A DNA stretch of 64,000 nt from Paenibacillus riograndensis SBR5 (GTDB taxonomy: Bacteria; Bacillota; Bacilli; Paenibacillales; Paenibacillaceae): NCBI RefSeq assembly GCF_000981585.1, contig NZ_LN831776.1, positions 3,641,187 through 3,705,186 on the forward strand, read 5' to 3'. How positions within the stretch are numbered: position 1 is the first letter of the stretch; every line of letters begins with the position of its first letter. The notes under the pieces were generated by a model. The model saw only the letters and a list, made by a program, of their open reading frames with translations. It did no database searches and was not told where the DNA came from. Both the position numbers and the translations under genes were made by a program. Shown one piece after another: positions 16,608 through 24,954 of this stretch.

Positions 16608-17456
16608 ATGTCTACCCAGACAAGGCTTCAGGCGTTATCGGATTTTTTAAAAGCCCGGCGTGCAGCGATTTCTCCAGCTTCCGCCGGATTGCCCCAGGGC
16701 ACGCGCAGACGGACTCCGGGCTTGCGGAGGGAAGAGGTGGCACAGCTGGCCGGAGTGAGCAATACCTGGTACACCTGGCTGGAGCAAGGCCGGGATATTA
16801 AAGTATCGCCGTCTGTCCTGGATTGTATTGCTGGCGCATTGCAGCTGACCAAAGATGAACGCAGCTATTTATTTGCCCTAGCACTGGAGAACGGGTCCGG
16901 AGCGGCTCCTTATCCGCCGCAGGAGGAGCTCTCCGTAATCAATCCTTCTCTCCAGAAGATCCTCCACGAGCTGACCACCTGCCCGACCATTATTTCCGAC
17001 CGCCGCTGCAACATTGTAGGCTGGAATGACGCTGCGGCGCATGTTTTTTTGGATTTCGCCAAGCTGCCGCCGGAGGAGCGGAATATGATCTCCCTATTGT
17101 TCGTGCGGAAGGAGTTCAAGCGCCTGGCTGTGAACTGGCAGCAGTTCGTCAGAGGATATCTATCCATATTCCGGGCCTATTACGGCCAATATGTGGAGGA
17201 TCGCTGGTATGATGACTTCATCGCAGAGATGAAGGAGCGGCATCCGGAGTTCCATCCGCTGTGGGAGGAGAGCCGGGTCAGCTCGGCCCCGGATGTGGTC
17301 CTTGAATTCCGTCACGCCAAAGCAGGGAAAATGCTGTTCCATTTGACCTCGCTTCAAGTTCACGGCAGTACGGATCTGCGGTGCAGCATCTATACCCCGG
17401 CAGGGGATTCCAATACTGAAGCCAAACTCAGGCAGCTGATGGAACAGCAGGTTTAG
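16608..17456 (+). CDS. XRE-family regulator with MmyB-like ligand-binding domain
   Basis: A 282-residue regulator. The N-terminal helix-turn-helix carries the family hallmark TPGLRREEVAQLAGVSNTWYTWLEQGRDIKVS (about residues 38-70). The C-terminal domain, from ISDRRCNIVGWNDAAAHVF onward, is the PAS-like MmyB/MLTR ligand-binding domain, ending with LRCSIYTPAGD. Related Chloroflexus MltR is reported to bind a fatty acid, which makes the divergent fabF a plausible target; that link is inference. Length is normal. It has a good promoter. Confidence 0.88.
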   Translation: MSTQTRLQALSDFLKARRAAISPASAGLPQGTRRRTPGLRREEVAQLAGVSNTWYTWLEQGRDIKVSPSVLDCIAGALQLTKDERSYLFALALENGSGAAPYPPQEELSVINPSLQKILHELTTCPTIISDRRCNIVGWNDAAAHVFLDFAKLPPEERNMISLLFVRKEFKRLAVNWQQFVRGYLSIFRAYYGQYVEDRWYDDFIAEMKERHPEFHPLWEESRVSSAPDVVLEFRHAKAGKMLFHLTSLQVHGSTDLRCSIYTPAGDSNTEAKLRQLMEQQV

Positions 17457-17574
17457 GGCCAATAAAAATTATTTATGTATTCATAAAAAACAATAAATAT
17501 GCAATATTGGATTTGACGTTTATACTCCTAATATGATGATTACTTTTATGGAATCGGAAAAGGAGCTTAAAATA

Positions 17575-18693
17575 ATGGCAAAAGTGACCGGATTAGAAGG
17601 CGTAGTAGCAGGAGAAACCGACATCGGATTGGTCGATGGGGAGAGGGGGTATCTGGTATACCGGGGATATTGGGCTAAAGAGCTTGCAGTGACACGTTGC
17701 TACGAAGAAGTGGCTTTTTTACTGTGGAACGGGTACTTGCCATCAGCGGAGGAGCTGGAGCAGTTGAAGAACGAGATGGCCGCCTCCCGCAAGCTGCCTG
17801 AGTATATCCGGCGGATCATTGAGCTGCTGCCCGCTTCCGTTCCGATGATGCTGGTGCTGCAAAGTACGGTTGCCGCCCTGGGAGAACAGGGGAATGCTGC
17901 TTGGCCGCCGGCACAAGGGGAGGCGGTAAGGCTTGCAGCTATCCTGCCGACCATTATTGCTTACAGATACCGTACACTGAACGGGTTAACACCTCTGGAA
18001 CCGTTGCCCGAACTAGGCCATGCCGCCAATTACTTATACATGCTAACCGGTGAAAAACCAACGGAGGCCCATGTGAAGGCACTCAGTGCTTATCAGATTT
18101 TGTGCATGGAGCACGGCATGAATGCTTCAACCTTCGCTGCCCGCGTGGTGCTGTCTACCGAATCGGATATGTATGCATCAGTCGCCGGAGCGATCGGAGC
18201 AATGAAAGGCCCGCTGCACGGCGGAGCGCCTTATGAGGTGATCTCCATGCTTGAGGCTATCGGAACCAAGGAGCGGGCGGAGCCGTGGCTGCGCAATGCC
18301 CTGGAGAACGGAAACAAGCTGATGGGCTTCGGCCACCGGATCTACAAGACCAAAGATCCGCGCGCAGAAGCGCTTCAGATTGCAACACAGGAAATGATCG
18401 GTACAGATCCTTCCTTTGATCTGGCACTGCATGTGGAGGCTGCTGCTATCCGTCTCCTTGAAGAATATAAGCCTGGACGCCGGCTGTTCACCAATGTGGA
18501 ATTTTATGCCGCCGCTATTCTGAAGGCACTTGAGCTTTCGCCTGATATTTTCACACCTACCTTCACTGCCGGCAGAATCATCGGCTGGACCGCTCATATT
18601 ATAGAGCAGGCCGCCAATAACCGGATTTTCCGTCCGCAATCCATCTACACGGGACCTATGCCCCGGAATGAATTCTATATAGAGCGAACATGA
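17575..18693 (+). CDS. citA: Citrate synthase, CitA type
   Basis: A 372-residue citrate synthase. The ATG at 17575 follows AAGGAG by 9 bp; the earlier in-frame ATG has no ribosome binding site. Visible catalytic segments are EHGMNASTF (His180), KGPLHGGAP (His215, the active-site His before the Gly pair) and GFGHRIYKTKDPRAEAL (His254). Where CitZ-type enzymes have a catalytic Asp (NVDFY), this one has Glu309 in TNVEFYAA, as I recall for B. subtilis CitA, which it resembles throughout. The last codons (YIERT-stop) lie inside the left end of the dispersed repeat that follows. It condenses acetyl-CoA with oxaloacetate; methylcitrate synthase activity is also possible. Confidence 0.85.
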   Translation: MAKVTGLEGVVAGETDIGLVDGERGYLVYRGYWAKELAVTRCYEEVAFLLWNGYLPSAEELEQLKNEMAASRKLPEYIRRIIELLPASVPMMLVLQSTVAALGEQGNAAWPPAQGEAVRLAAILPTIIAYRYRTLNGLTPLEPLPELGHAANYLYMLTGEKPTEAHVKALSAYQILCMEHGMNASTFAARVVLSTESDMYASVAGAIGAMKGPLHGGAPYEVISMLEAIGTKERAEPWLRNALENGNKLMGFGHRIYKTKDPRAEALQIATQEMIGTDPSFDLALHVEAAAIRLLEEYKPGRRLFTNVEFYAAAILKALELSPDIFTPTFTAGRIIGWTAHIIEQAANNRIFRPQSIYTGPMPRNEFYIERT

Positions 18694-18893
18694 AAAAGTA
18701 ACAAAAGGGAAAAGGGGTGGAGGGGAAGTTTGGAACTGGAGGAGCGAATGCGTCCGCCTTTGTCTGCGGATTTCAACCGCGAACAGCGGTATAAATTAAA
18801 GAAATCTGCAGACAACAGCGGCCGGAAGTCCAAACATTCTCCGGAGTCCCGACGAAGTCCCTAATGTAAATATCTTAAGTTCACTCTATATAG
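18675..18893. mobile_element. MITE-like repeat B, copy 1 (overlaps citA 3' end)
   Basis: A 219-bp element with imperfect 19-bp terminal inverted repeats: left 18675-18693 (CTATATAGAGCGAACATGA), right 18875-18893; 16 of 19 positions pair. The body matches copy 2 at 37794-38048, sharing GGGGAAGTTTGGAACTG, AGGAGCGAATGCGTCCGCCT and AGTCCCGACGAAGTCCCTAA. It has no ORF. The left end supplies the final five sense codons and TGA of citA. Confidence 0.8.
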
Positions 18894-18915
18894 GAAGCTT
18901 AATTACTAATCATCA

Positions 18916-18950
18916 AAACATCCCCGTCCGGCAAGCGGACGGGGATGTTT
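18916..18950. terminator. Strong bidirectional terminator hairpin
   Basis: AAACATCCCCGTCCG pairs perfectly with CGGACGGGGATGTTT across a GCAAG loop. It lies between citA (+) and the small gene at 19002 (-). Confidence 0.85.
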
Positions 18951-19001
18951 GAGCGGAGGAATGAAAATGAGAGAGCATGAGGGGGATACTCTGGCATTCT
19001 C

Positions 19002-19289
19002 TTAGAAATCGGATGTTGCAATTTCAATCGTGCCGAAGACTGCACCGGCAGCCGTGCTGATAAGTGCGGCAACCTGCAAAGCGTTAACGGTAATTGAAAG
19101 GCTGTTCAATGCAGGAATACTATAAGTGACGGATGGCGCATTGACCCGGTAAATGACAAGATCTACAGGGAATGTCGATGCATTGTTAACAATCACAGCC
19201 CCGTTGAGGATGCCATCCAGATTCTCGTAGTAGGATTTACCTACAGAGGGTGCCAGGTTGAAGAATTGTTGCGGTAACAGGATAGACAT
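19002..19289 (-). CDS. Small beta-rich protein, possibly related to endospore-appendage (DUF3992) subunits
   Basis: A 95-residue protein without Cys, Lys-poor and rich in Val, Ile, Ser, Thr and Asn. It starts after a strong AAAGGAGGT site. There is no signal peptide. The C-terminal two thirds (VDLVIYRVNAP, SIPALNSLSITVNALQVAAL, GAVFGTIEIAT) looks like an 8-stranded jelly-roll subunit. By order of hydrophobic strands and length it recalls DUF3992 subunits of Bacillus endospore appendages (Ena), though the Cys pairs of S-type Ena are missing. The -10-like CATAGAGTA upstream fits a sporulation sigma factor. The relation is tentative. Confidence 0.6.
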   Translation of the reverse strand: MSILLPQQFFNLAPSVGKSYYENLDGILNGAVIVNNASTFPVDLVIYRVNAPSVTYSIPALNSLSITVNALQVAALISTAAGAVFGTIEIATSDF

Positions 19290-19330
19290 AGTAACGACCT
19301 CCTTTCCATTTGATAGAATATTCTATTCTT

Positions 19331-19340
19331 ATACTCTATG
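19331..19340 (-). promoter_or_regulatory. Possible SigK/SigE-type -10 element for the 95-residue protein
   Basis: On the minus strand CATAGAGTAT fits CATANNNTA, the -10 of mother-cell sigma factors. It would put the start site about 34 nt before the ATG. I cannot identify a convincing -35. Confidence 0.4.
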
Positions 19341-19457
19341 ATTGCTTTGACATATATCATAGGAGGTTAGCACAATTTAATAGTGTACAGGCAGGCATCC
19401 GGAAGCTTGTAATATGTTACACTGGAAGTAATTCTGTGAATAGTAAGGAGAATCAAG

Positions 19458-20234
19458 ATGACCAAGCTGGTGTCCTGGAATGTGAATGGGCTGAGAGCCT
19501 GCGTTAGCAAAGGCTTTATGAATTACTTCAAAGAGGCTGAGGCAGATATTTTTTGTGTGCAGGAGACTAAGCTTCAGGAGGGGCAGATTCTTCTGGATTT
19601 GGGAGAAGCGTATGAACAGTACTGGAATTATGCGGTGAAAAAAGGGTATTCGGGAACGGCTGTTTTTACAAAAATTAAGCCGCTCTCCGTAAGATACGGA
19701 ATGGAAGTGGATTCGGAGCCTGAGGGGCGGATGATTACGCTGGAATTCAACGGCTTCTATCTGGTCAATGTCTATACTCCGAACGCGAAACGCGATTTGA
19801 CGAGACTGGATTACAGAATGGAATGGGAGGACCGCTTCCGCAGCTACCTGCAGGAGCTGGATAAGCGCAAGCCTGTGCTGGTCTGCGGAGATTTGAATGT
19901 GGCCCATCAGGAGATCGATCTGAAGAATGCCAAGGCCAACCGTGGAAATTCAGGCTTTACGGATGAAGAGCGGGGCAAGATGACCGAACTCCTGGAGTCA
20001 GGCTTCATTGATTCGTTCAGACATTTGCATCCTGATCAGGAAGGGGCTTATACCTGGTGGTCCTATATGCCGAAGATCAGGGAGCGGAACGTGGGCTGGC
20101 GCATTGACTACTTCCTGGCCTCATCGCGTCTTGCACCGCAGCTTAAGATGGCGGGAATCGAGTGCAATGTAATGGGCAGCGATCATTGTCCGGTGGTTTT
20201 GCAGCTTGAGGATACACCGCAATTATCTGTGTAA
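19458..20234 (+). CDS. exoA: Exodeoxyribonuclease III / AP endonuclease (ExoA)
   Basis: A 258-residue member of the exonuclease-endonuclease-phosphatase superfamily. All family blocks are present: LVSWNVNGLRA (Asn for metal), FCVQETKL (metal Glu), NVYTPNAKRDL, VCGDLNVAHQEIDL (Asp and Asn) and the C-terminal MGSDHCPV (Asp-His pair). It is close in length to B. subtilis ExoA (252). It cleaves 5' to abasic sites in base-excision repair. It starts after AAGGAG and is monocistronic with a terminator. Confidence 0.93.
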   Translation: MTKLVSWNVNGLRACVSKGFMNYFKEAEADIFCVQETKLQEGQILLDLGEAYEQYWNYAVKKGYSGTAVFTKIKPLSVRYGMEVDSEPEGRMITLEFNGFYLVNVYTPNAKRDLTRLDYRMEWEDRFRSYLQELDKRKPVLVCGDLNVAHQEIDLKNAKANRGNSGFTDEERGKMTELLESGFIDSFRHLHPDQEGAYTWWSYMPKIRERNVGWRIDYFLASSRLAPQLKMAGIECNVMGSDHCPVVLQLEDTPQLSV

Positions 20235-20280
20235 AAAAGAGGACCGTGCAACCCGTAAAACGGTGCATGGTCCTTTGCAT
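20233..20280. terminator. Terminator between exoA and the serine hydrolase gene
   Basis: AGGACC, TGCA and CCGT pair in order with ACGG, TGCA and GGTCCT, with A6 before and a short T-rich tail. It serves convergent genes. Confidence 0.75.
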
Positions 20281-20298
20281 TTCCGCTGCTGTCTTATC

Positions 20299-21762
20299 CT
20301 ATGCCAAGCGGCCGATGAATTCTGCTTCCAAATCCTCAGCGGACATGGAAACATTAAACTGTTGTTTAAGGACTATGGAGTCTTCTCTGACGGACACTTC
20401 AAAAGTAAGACAGAAGGGAGTTTCCACGAGCAGCAGAGTCATCTTAAGTTTATTCTCATCCGTCCAGGTGAAGCTTGACATGATCAGGTTATTTTTGTGA
20501 TCCAATATTTTGGCCGAGCTTTCTGCCCATTCGCCCCGGCCAAGCTTGACCGTCTGTTCCCCGTACCTGCCTTGTAAGGTTAACACAGCCTCAGTAGCGG
20601 TAAAAGAAAGCGCCAGGGAAGCGAGCTGCTGCGGATGATCTTTCAACCGGTATACTTTTCCGTTCAGGGTTTCCTCAAGCGTTGAAGCCTTCTGCAGCTG
20701 CACAGGCTGTATGCTAAGATGGGCAAGGAGCTGAGCAAGCTCCGCATGTGCAGCGGGATCACTCTCCACAGCCTCCGGTTCCATGCTCATGCCGGGAAGC
20801 AGAATATCCCATACTCCGTTCAAAATACTCTGCATATCACTGCCGCCGCTGGTTATGGCAATTACAGCATCCTGTTCCGGCATGACGATGCAGAATTGGC
20901 CAAAAGCTCCGTCACCACGGTATGCATTATGGCGGCATCTCCAGAACTGGTAGCCATAGCCCTTAGACCAATCGCTGCTGCTTGCCCCCGGGCTGCCGTC
21001 ATTATTGTCGATTTGCTTGGAGGCGGCGGCGGCCACCCATTCCTTGGGCAGCAGCTGCCGGTTATTCCACACACCCTGCTGCAAATACAGCTGTCCGAAT
21101 GCTGCAATATCTTCGGTAGTGACACTTAATCCATATCCGCCTTTATTGATTCCACGGGGACAGGAGGTCCAGGCCGGATTATGGATGCCCAGCGGTGCAA
21201 ACAAGCGGGGTTCCAGGTATTCGAGTAAAGTGAGACCGCTTACTTTTTGCAGAATGGCAGACAGCATATACGTAGCACCAGTGTTGTAAAGGAAATGGGT
21301 CCCCGGTGTCTTCCCGACCGGAAGCTGCAGGAACGCTTTGACCCAGTTGCCGTCTTCGCTGTTCTCCATAAATGAGGTGGTGTCCTCCGTATGGCCGGTT
21401 CCCATCATCAGCAGGTGGCTGATATTCATGTTTGCGAGATTGGGACTGATGTCGGCTGGCGCATCTTCGGGAAAAAAGGACACCACTTTATCTTCCACCG
21501 TCAAAAGCCCCTCTGCCACCGCCAGGCCTATAGCTGTCGAGGTGAAGCTTTTGCTGAGTGAATATAATGAATGCGGCAGCTCCGGACGATAAGGCGACCA
21601 CCAGGCTTCCGCCACGACAGCCCCATGACGCAGCAGCATGAAGCTGTGCAGCCCCAATCGCTGTTTCTCCATATGCTTGAGAAAAGCAGAAATTGCTGCT
21701 GACGAAATCCCTTGCGCTTCCGGCAGGCTTCTTGGCAATGGTCTGGTAATTAGATTTTCCAT
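20299..21762 (-). CDS. Serine hydrolase, class C beta-lactamase fold
   Basis: A 487-residue protein of the beta-lactamase/DD-peptidase/esterase superfamily. The nucleophile motif is SLSK (Ser68-x-x-Lys71) in LYSLSKSFTSTAIG, and the YxN motif is YNTG near residue 164. A C-terminal domain of about 150 residues (from the AHAELAQLL region) is typical of family S12-like serine hydrolases. No signal peptide is visible, so it appears cytoplasmic. I chose ATG 21762, with AGGGAG 8 bp upstream, over the GTG two codons earlier. The substrate is unknown; esterase or D-amino-acid peptidase activity is likelier than antibiotic resistance. Confidence 0.85.
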   Translation of the reverse strand: MENLITRPLPRSLPEAQGISSAAISAFLKHMEKQRLGLHSFMLLRHGAVVAEAWWSPYRPELPHSLYSLSKSFTSTAIGLAVAEGLLTVEDKVVSFFPEDAPADISPNLANMNISHLLMMGTGHTEDTTSFMENSEDGNWVKAFLQLPVGKTPGTHFLYNTGATYMLSAILQKVSGLTLLEYLEPRLFAPLGIHNPAWTSCPRGINKGGYGLSVTTEDIAAFGQLYLQQGVWNNRQLLPKEWVAAAASKQIDNNDGSPGASSSDWSKGYGYQFWRCRHNAYRGDGAFGQFCIVMPEQDAVIAITSGGSDMQSILNGVWDILLPGMSMEPEAVESDPAAHAELAQLLAHLSIQPVQLQKASTLEETLNGKVYRLKDHPQQLASLALSFTATEAVLTLQGRYGEQTVKLGRGEWAESSAKILDHKNNLIMSSFTWTDENKLKMTLLLVETPFCLTFEVSVREDSIVLKQQFNVSMSAEDLEAEFIGRLA

Positions 21763-21830
21763 AATCACTTCTCCCTTGATAGCAAAGTATAAGAACTAAA
21801 TCCACTATATTATACCAGCACCGGACATGG

Positions 21831-21858
21831 AAAAGGGAGCCTTCATAAGGCTCCCTTT
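21831..21858 (-). terminator. Terminator of the VanZ-RDD gene
   Basis: AAAGGGAGCC pairs perfectly with GGCTCCCTTT around a 7-nt loop. Read on the minus strand it follows the VanZ-RDD stop by 4 bp and ends in a T-run. Confidence 0.85.
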
Positions 21859-21862
21859 CAGC

Positions 21863-22996
21863 TTATATAGAATCCTCCACAAGATTCTCTGCTGAGGTCT
21901 GCTGCTTGTCAGGCCAGGTGATCCGGCTTTGCGTCTTGCTGAGCTGTTCATACACCAGCACCGGATTTCGCTTGAAGACGCGGATGATGAGGTGAATGAG
22001 GAACATAAAGTCCAGAAGCATTACCAGGCTGTACGGTATTCCTGTCCATGGACTGGGCAGGCTGGTCAGAGTAGAAGGTGTAGTCAGAAAGACATTTGCT
22101 CCGATCAGAACCCCGTACTGAAGAACATATCTTACGATAAGGCCCCATAAGCGGCTGCGGCCGTCTTGACCGCTGATGCTGATGCGCACGACCCATTTGC
22201 CGAAAGTCCGCCCGCCCGTACAACAGGGCAGCAGAACAAAATACACAGCTGTAGTAATCCAGTAAGCCCCTTGCATCCCCCACGAATGAAGCGTCAGGAA
22301 CGGTATCATCCAGATGGGCAGGTCCAGCATCCAGGCAATGCCTCTGCGTGTATACGTGACTCTTTTGGCAGAGTAGTCCACCTTCGAGTCAAGCTGTTCG
22401 ATACGCGGCAGCAATGCGGATATCCAGAGCGCGATCCGGTAACCTAAAACTCCCCCGAGGGTGTTGGTGATCAAGTCGTCAACATCGAAGATCCGGTAAG
22501 GATGATCAAAAAATCCGTATATCCCCGTAATCTGTGTCACCTCGAAGAGCAGGGAAAGCCCAAAGGAGAGCAGGATGCACATCACCCACCGTGTCCGGAA
22601 ATAATAGCCCAAGAACAAGCCGAACGGAACAGTCAGCACCACGTTGAACGCAGCCAGAAGGAAATCAGGCTGACGGAAAATACTGAAATACGAAAGGAAA
22701 TTCCCCGGATCGATATTGGAATTCCGTCTGATTTCCTGGATGAATTGCAGCGGGACATGCTGAATAATACTGCCGACAGGCGCTGCATTATGCCTTGAAG
22801 CCGGCATCGGAAGCATAATCAGATAGAAGGCGTTCAGCAAATAGAGCAGCAGCAGATACAGGACAACCGCCCGAACCTTGTTGATATAGCCATGCCGCCT
22901 GTATTGAACCACAAGGAAAGGAAGTGTAAACACGAGTGCTGCCACCGGAAAAGACATGAATGCATTTGAGATTGGGAAAAGATAGGATTGAAACAT
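21863..22996 (-). CDS. VanZ-RDD fusion membrane protein
   Basis: A 377-residue protein with about nine membrane segments. The N-terminal half is a VanZ-like domain (AVVLYLLLLYLLNAFYLIMLP, FNVVLTVPFGLFLGYYF, then the motif FDVDDLITNTLGGVLGY near residue 180). From about residue 215 an RDD domain follows, with the Arg in TYTRRGIAWMLDLPIWM and GRTFGKWVVRI. VanZ domains are linked to teicoplanin resistance and envelope lipid flipping, but the activity of this fusion is not established. This fusion is common in Bacillales. The gene is monocistronic. Confidence 0.85.
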   Translation of the reverse strand: MFQSYLFPISNAFMSFPVAALVFTLPFLVVQYRRHGYINKVRAVVLYLLLLYLLNAFYLIMLPMPASRHNAAPVGSIIQHVPLQFIQEIRRNSNIDPGNFLSYFSIFRQPDFLLAAFNVVLTVPFGLFLGYYFRTRWVMCILLSFGLSLLFEVTQITGIYGFFDHPYRIFDVDDLITNTLGGVLGYRIALWISALLPRIEQLDSKVDYSAKRVTYTRRGIAWMLDLPIWMIPFLTLHSWGMQGAYWITTAVYFVLLPCCTGGRTFGKWVVRISISGQDGRSRLWGLIVRYVLQYGVLIGANVFLTTPSTLTSLPSPWTGIPYSLVMLLDFMFLIHLIIRVFKRNPVLVYEQLSKTQSRITWPDKQQTSAENLVEDSI

Positions 22997-23214
22997 GGTC
23001 CACCTGCCGTGAATAAGATAATTGTTGCAAATATTGAGCTTCGGGTGATCCTTGCTTCGCGCCGCAGACCCCTTCTGGGAGTTAGACGATGCTTAACGCC
23101 GGAATCACTGCAAAACCGCACAATTCTCATATTATAATGTTCGTTGAACCGGAGTGCAACTAATGATTTGAACCGATCCGGCATACATATGTCAGGAGAG
23201 GAGCGTGAAGCAGT

Positions 23215-23562
23215 ATGGAGAAGAAGGTTCAGCAATATTACAAACTAAAAGCGAAGCATAAGGAAATGGAAAAGGAACTTAGCGGGCTTCGGCAAGACAT
23301 CCTGGCCTATTGCACGGAAAAAGGGGAGGCAGACAGTGAAATCGGCGGCTACAGGGTGAAGCTGATTACGCAAAACCGTAAAGAATACGATGACGAGAAG
23401 CTGTTTCAGACGTTAGCCGATCCTGAGGTCTGGAGGCTGATCTCCAAAGCTGACCCGGCCAAGATCGCCAGCCTGGCCAAGCTGAACATTATTGATGAAG
23501 ACAAAATCGCCCATACGTATGTACTTAAGACAATTACTATTTTGCAAGTGGATAAGAAGTAG
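23215..23562 (+). CDS. Small coiled-coil protein of unknown function
   Basis: A 115-residue acidic/basic mixed protein. Residues 1-35 predict a coiled coil (VQQYYKLKAKHKEMEKELSGLRQDI), followed by a beta hairpin SEIGGYRVKLITQNRKEYD and a helical C-terminus. The layout resembles Gam-like or phage Gp157-like host-nuclease inhibitor relatives, but I cannot assign it. The ATG follows AGGAGAGGAG, a good site. No phage genes surround it. Confidence 0.7.
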   Translation: MEKKVQQYYKLKAKHKEMEKELSGLRQDILAYCTEKGEADSEIGGYRVKLITQNRKEYDDEKLFQTLADPEVWRLISKADPAKIASLAKLNIIDEDKIAHTYVLKTITILQVDKK

Positions 23563-23679
23563 TGGAGGATCAGTGCCGGGCAGATGTGTGCAATCATATA
23601 CTTTTTTCATAGTTATCTCACAGAATATCCATATCCAATTGTTATTCTAAAGTCACTTCAAAGGAAGAGGTGGTTCAAG

Positions 23680-24090
23680 ATGAATAACAAATGGACAAGA
23701 AAAGCAATTGCATTGCTGGCTGTGATGAGTGTGGTGGGCGGCTCTGCCAGTGCATTCGCGGCATCAGCACCGGCACCGGTTAAGACAACGATTGCTTCCA
23801 AGGCGGCTGCACCTGCTGCCAAGACTCTCACTGCCGCACCTGCTGTAAAGCACTCTACACCTGTCGTGAAGCACTCCGCACCTGCCGTTACTGCCAGCAC
23901 CTCGGGAAAGACCACAGCCAAACCAGCCGTGAGCAAAACGACGGCAAAAGCAACCAAGCCGGCCACTAAGAAAACGACGGTGAAGGCAGCAACCAAACCA
24001 GCCTCTAAGAAAACAGCGGTGAAGGCAGCAGCCAAGCCAGCTGCTAAGGCAACAGCTGCCGCTCCGGCTGTGAAATCCAAAAAGAAATAA
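23680..24090 (+). CDS. Secreted Ala/Lys/Thr/Pro-rich low-complexity protein (histone H1-like)
   Basis: A 136-residue protein with a signal peptide (MNNKWTRKAIALLAVMSVVGGSASAFA-A, cut near residue 27). The mature chain is built from degenerate short repeats of the KTTVKAATKPASKK kind and is strongly basic, like eukaryotic histone H1 or bacterial AlgP tails, but exported. A cell-wall-polymer or spore-surface role is possible; nothing in the sequence proves it. I chose ATG 23680, with GGAAGAGGTGG upstream, over the earlier in-frame start. The recoded repeats (ACCAAGCCGGCCACTAAG-type) suggest recent expansion. Confidence 0.75.
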   Translation: MNNKWTRKAIALLAVMSVVGGSASAFAASAPAPVKTTIASKAAAPAAKTLTAAPAVKHSTPVVKHSAPAVTASTSGKTTAKPAVSKTTAKATKPATKKTTVKAATKPASKKTAVKAAAKPAAKATAAAPAVKSKKK

Positions 24091-24146
24091 CGCATCGGCT
24101 TAAGGTTCTAAATCAGGCTGTTCAGCTTCATAGTTCATCTGTAACC

Positions 24147-24179
24147 AAGACGGGACCGCATGCGGGATTCCCGTCTTTT
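24147..24179 (+). terminator. Intrinsic terminator
   Basis: AAGACGGGA pairs with TCCCGTCTT, with a CCGCATGCGG inner palindrome and a TTTT tail. It ends the low-complexity protein gene. Confidence 0.8.
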
Positions 24180-24234
24180 GTCTATTATGTTACCCTGTAT
24201 ATATTAAGAGGCTTATCCAGAAAGGCAGAGTGAC

Positions 24235-24954
24235 TTGGCAGTGGGCACAATAGTGGTGGTAGACGATGACCTTTTCATTTTACAACTGCTCTCTGAATAT
24301 TTGCGCAAGGAAGCCTATGAGGTGACTTCTTTTTCCAGCGGGGCGAATCTGGTGGAATATGTGCGCTCTGAAGAACCGGAATGTCTGATCCTGGATATCA
24401 TGATGCCTGGTATTGACGGGCTGTCTTTGCTTACGGAATTGCGCTCGTTTACCGAGATTCCCATTATTATGATCTCCGCGCGCGGCGAAGAAAGCGACCG
24501 TATTCACGGGCTGGAGCTGGGCTGCAGCGATTTTCTGAGCAAGCCGTTTAATCCGCGGGAGCTGGTGGGGAGGGTGAAGGCGATGCTGCGCTTGTATAGA
24601 ATGGGAAATGGCGCCTCAGGCGATTCCGCAGCTCCAATCAAGCCGGATCATATCTGCCATGCCGGAAATCTGAAGATTTATGCCGATTACCGCCGGGTTA
24701 CCGTAGATGGGACAGATATCAGCCTGACCTCGCGTGAATTCGAGCTGCTGCTGTTTTTGGCGTCGCATATTGAGCGGCCGTTCGGCCGGGAGCAGCTTAT
24801 CCAGCATGTATGGAATTACGATTTCTTCGGGGATGTCCGTGTTGTGGATGATCTTGTCAAAAGAATCCGTAAAAAGCTGGCCGAGCACGGCTCCACACTT
24901 CTGATTAATACGGTCTGGGGCTTCGGCTACAAAGCGGCCGTGAGCAAAATATAA
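24235..24954 (+). CDS. OmpR/PhoB-family response regulator
   Basis: A 239-residue two-domain regulator. The receiver domain has VVVDDD at 7-12, the phospho-acceptor Asp54 in LILDIMMPG, Thr/Ser in MISARG and Lys103 in LSKPFNP. The C-terminal winged helix shows LTSREFELLLFLASH and VRVVDDLVKRIRKKL and ends in NTVWGFGYKA. It appears to start at TTG 24235, with AAAGG upstream; GTG at 24241 is the alternative. The cognate kinase gene begins on the base after its stop. The signal is unknown. Confidence 0.9.
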   Translation: MAVGTIVVVDDDLFILQLLSEYLRKEAYEVTSFSSGANLVEYVRSEEPECLILDIMMPGIDGLSLLTELRSFTEIPIIMISARGEESDRIHGLELGCSDFLSKPFNPRELVGRVKAMLRLYRMGNGASGDSAAPIKPDHICHAGNLKIYADYRRVTVDGTDISLTSREFELLLFLASHIERPFGREQLIQHVWNYDFFGDVRVVDDLVKRIRKKLAEHGSTLLINTVWGFGYKAAVSKI

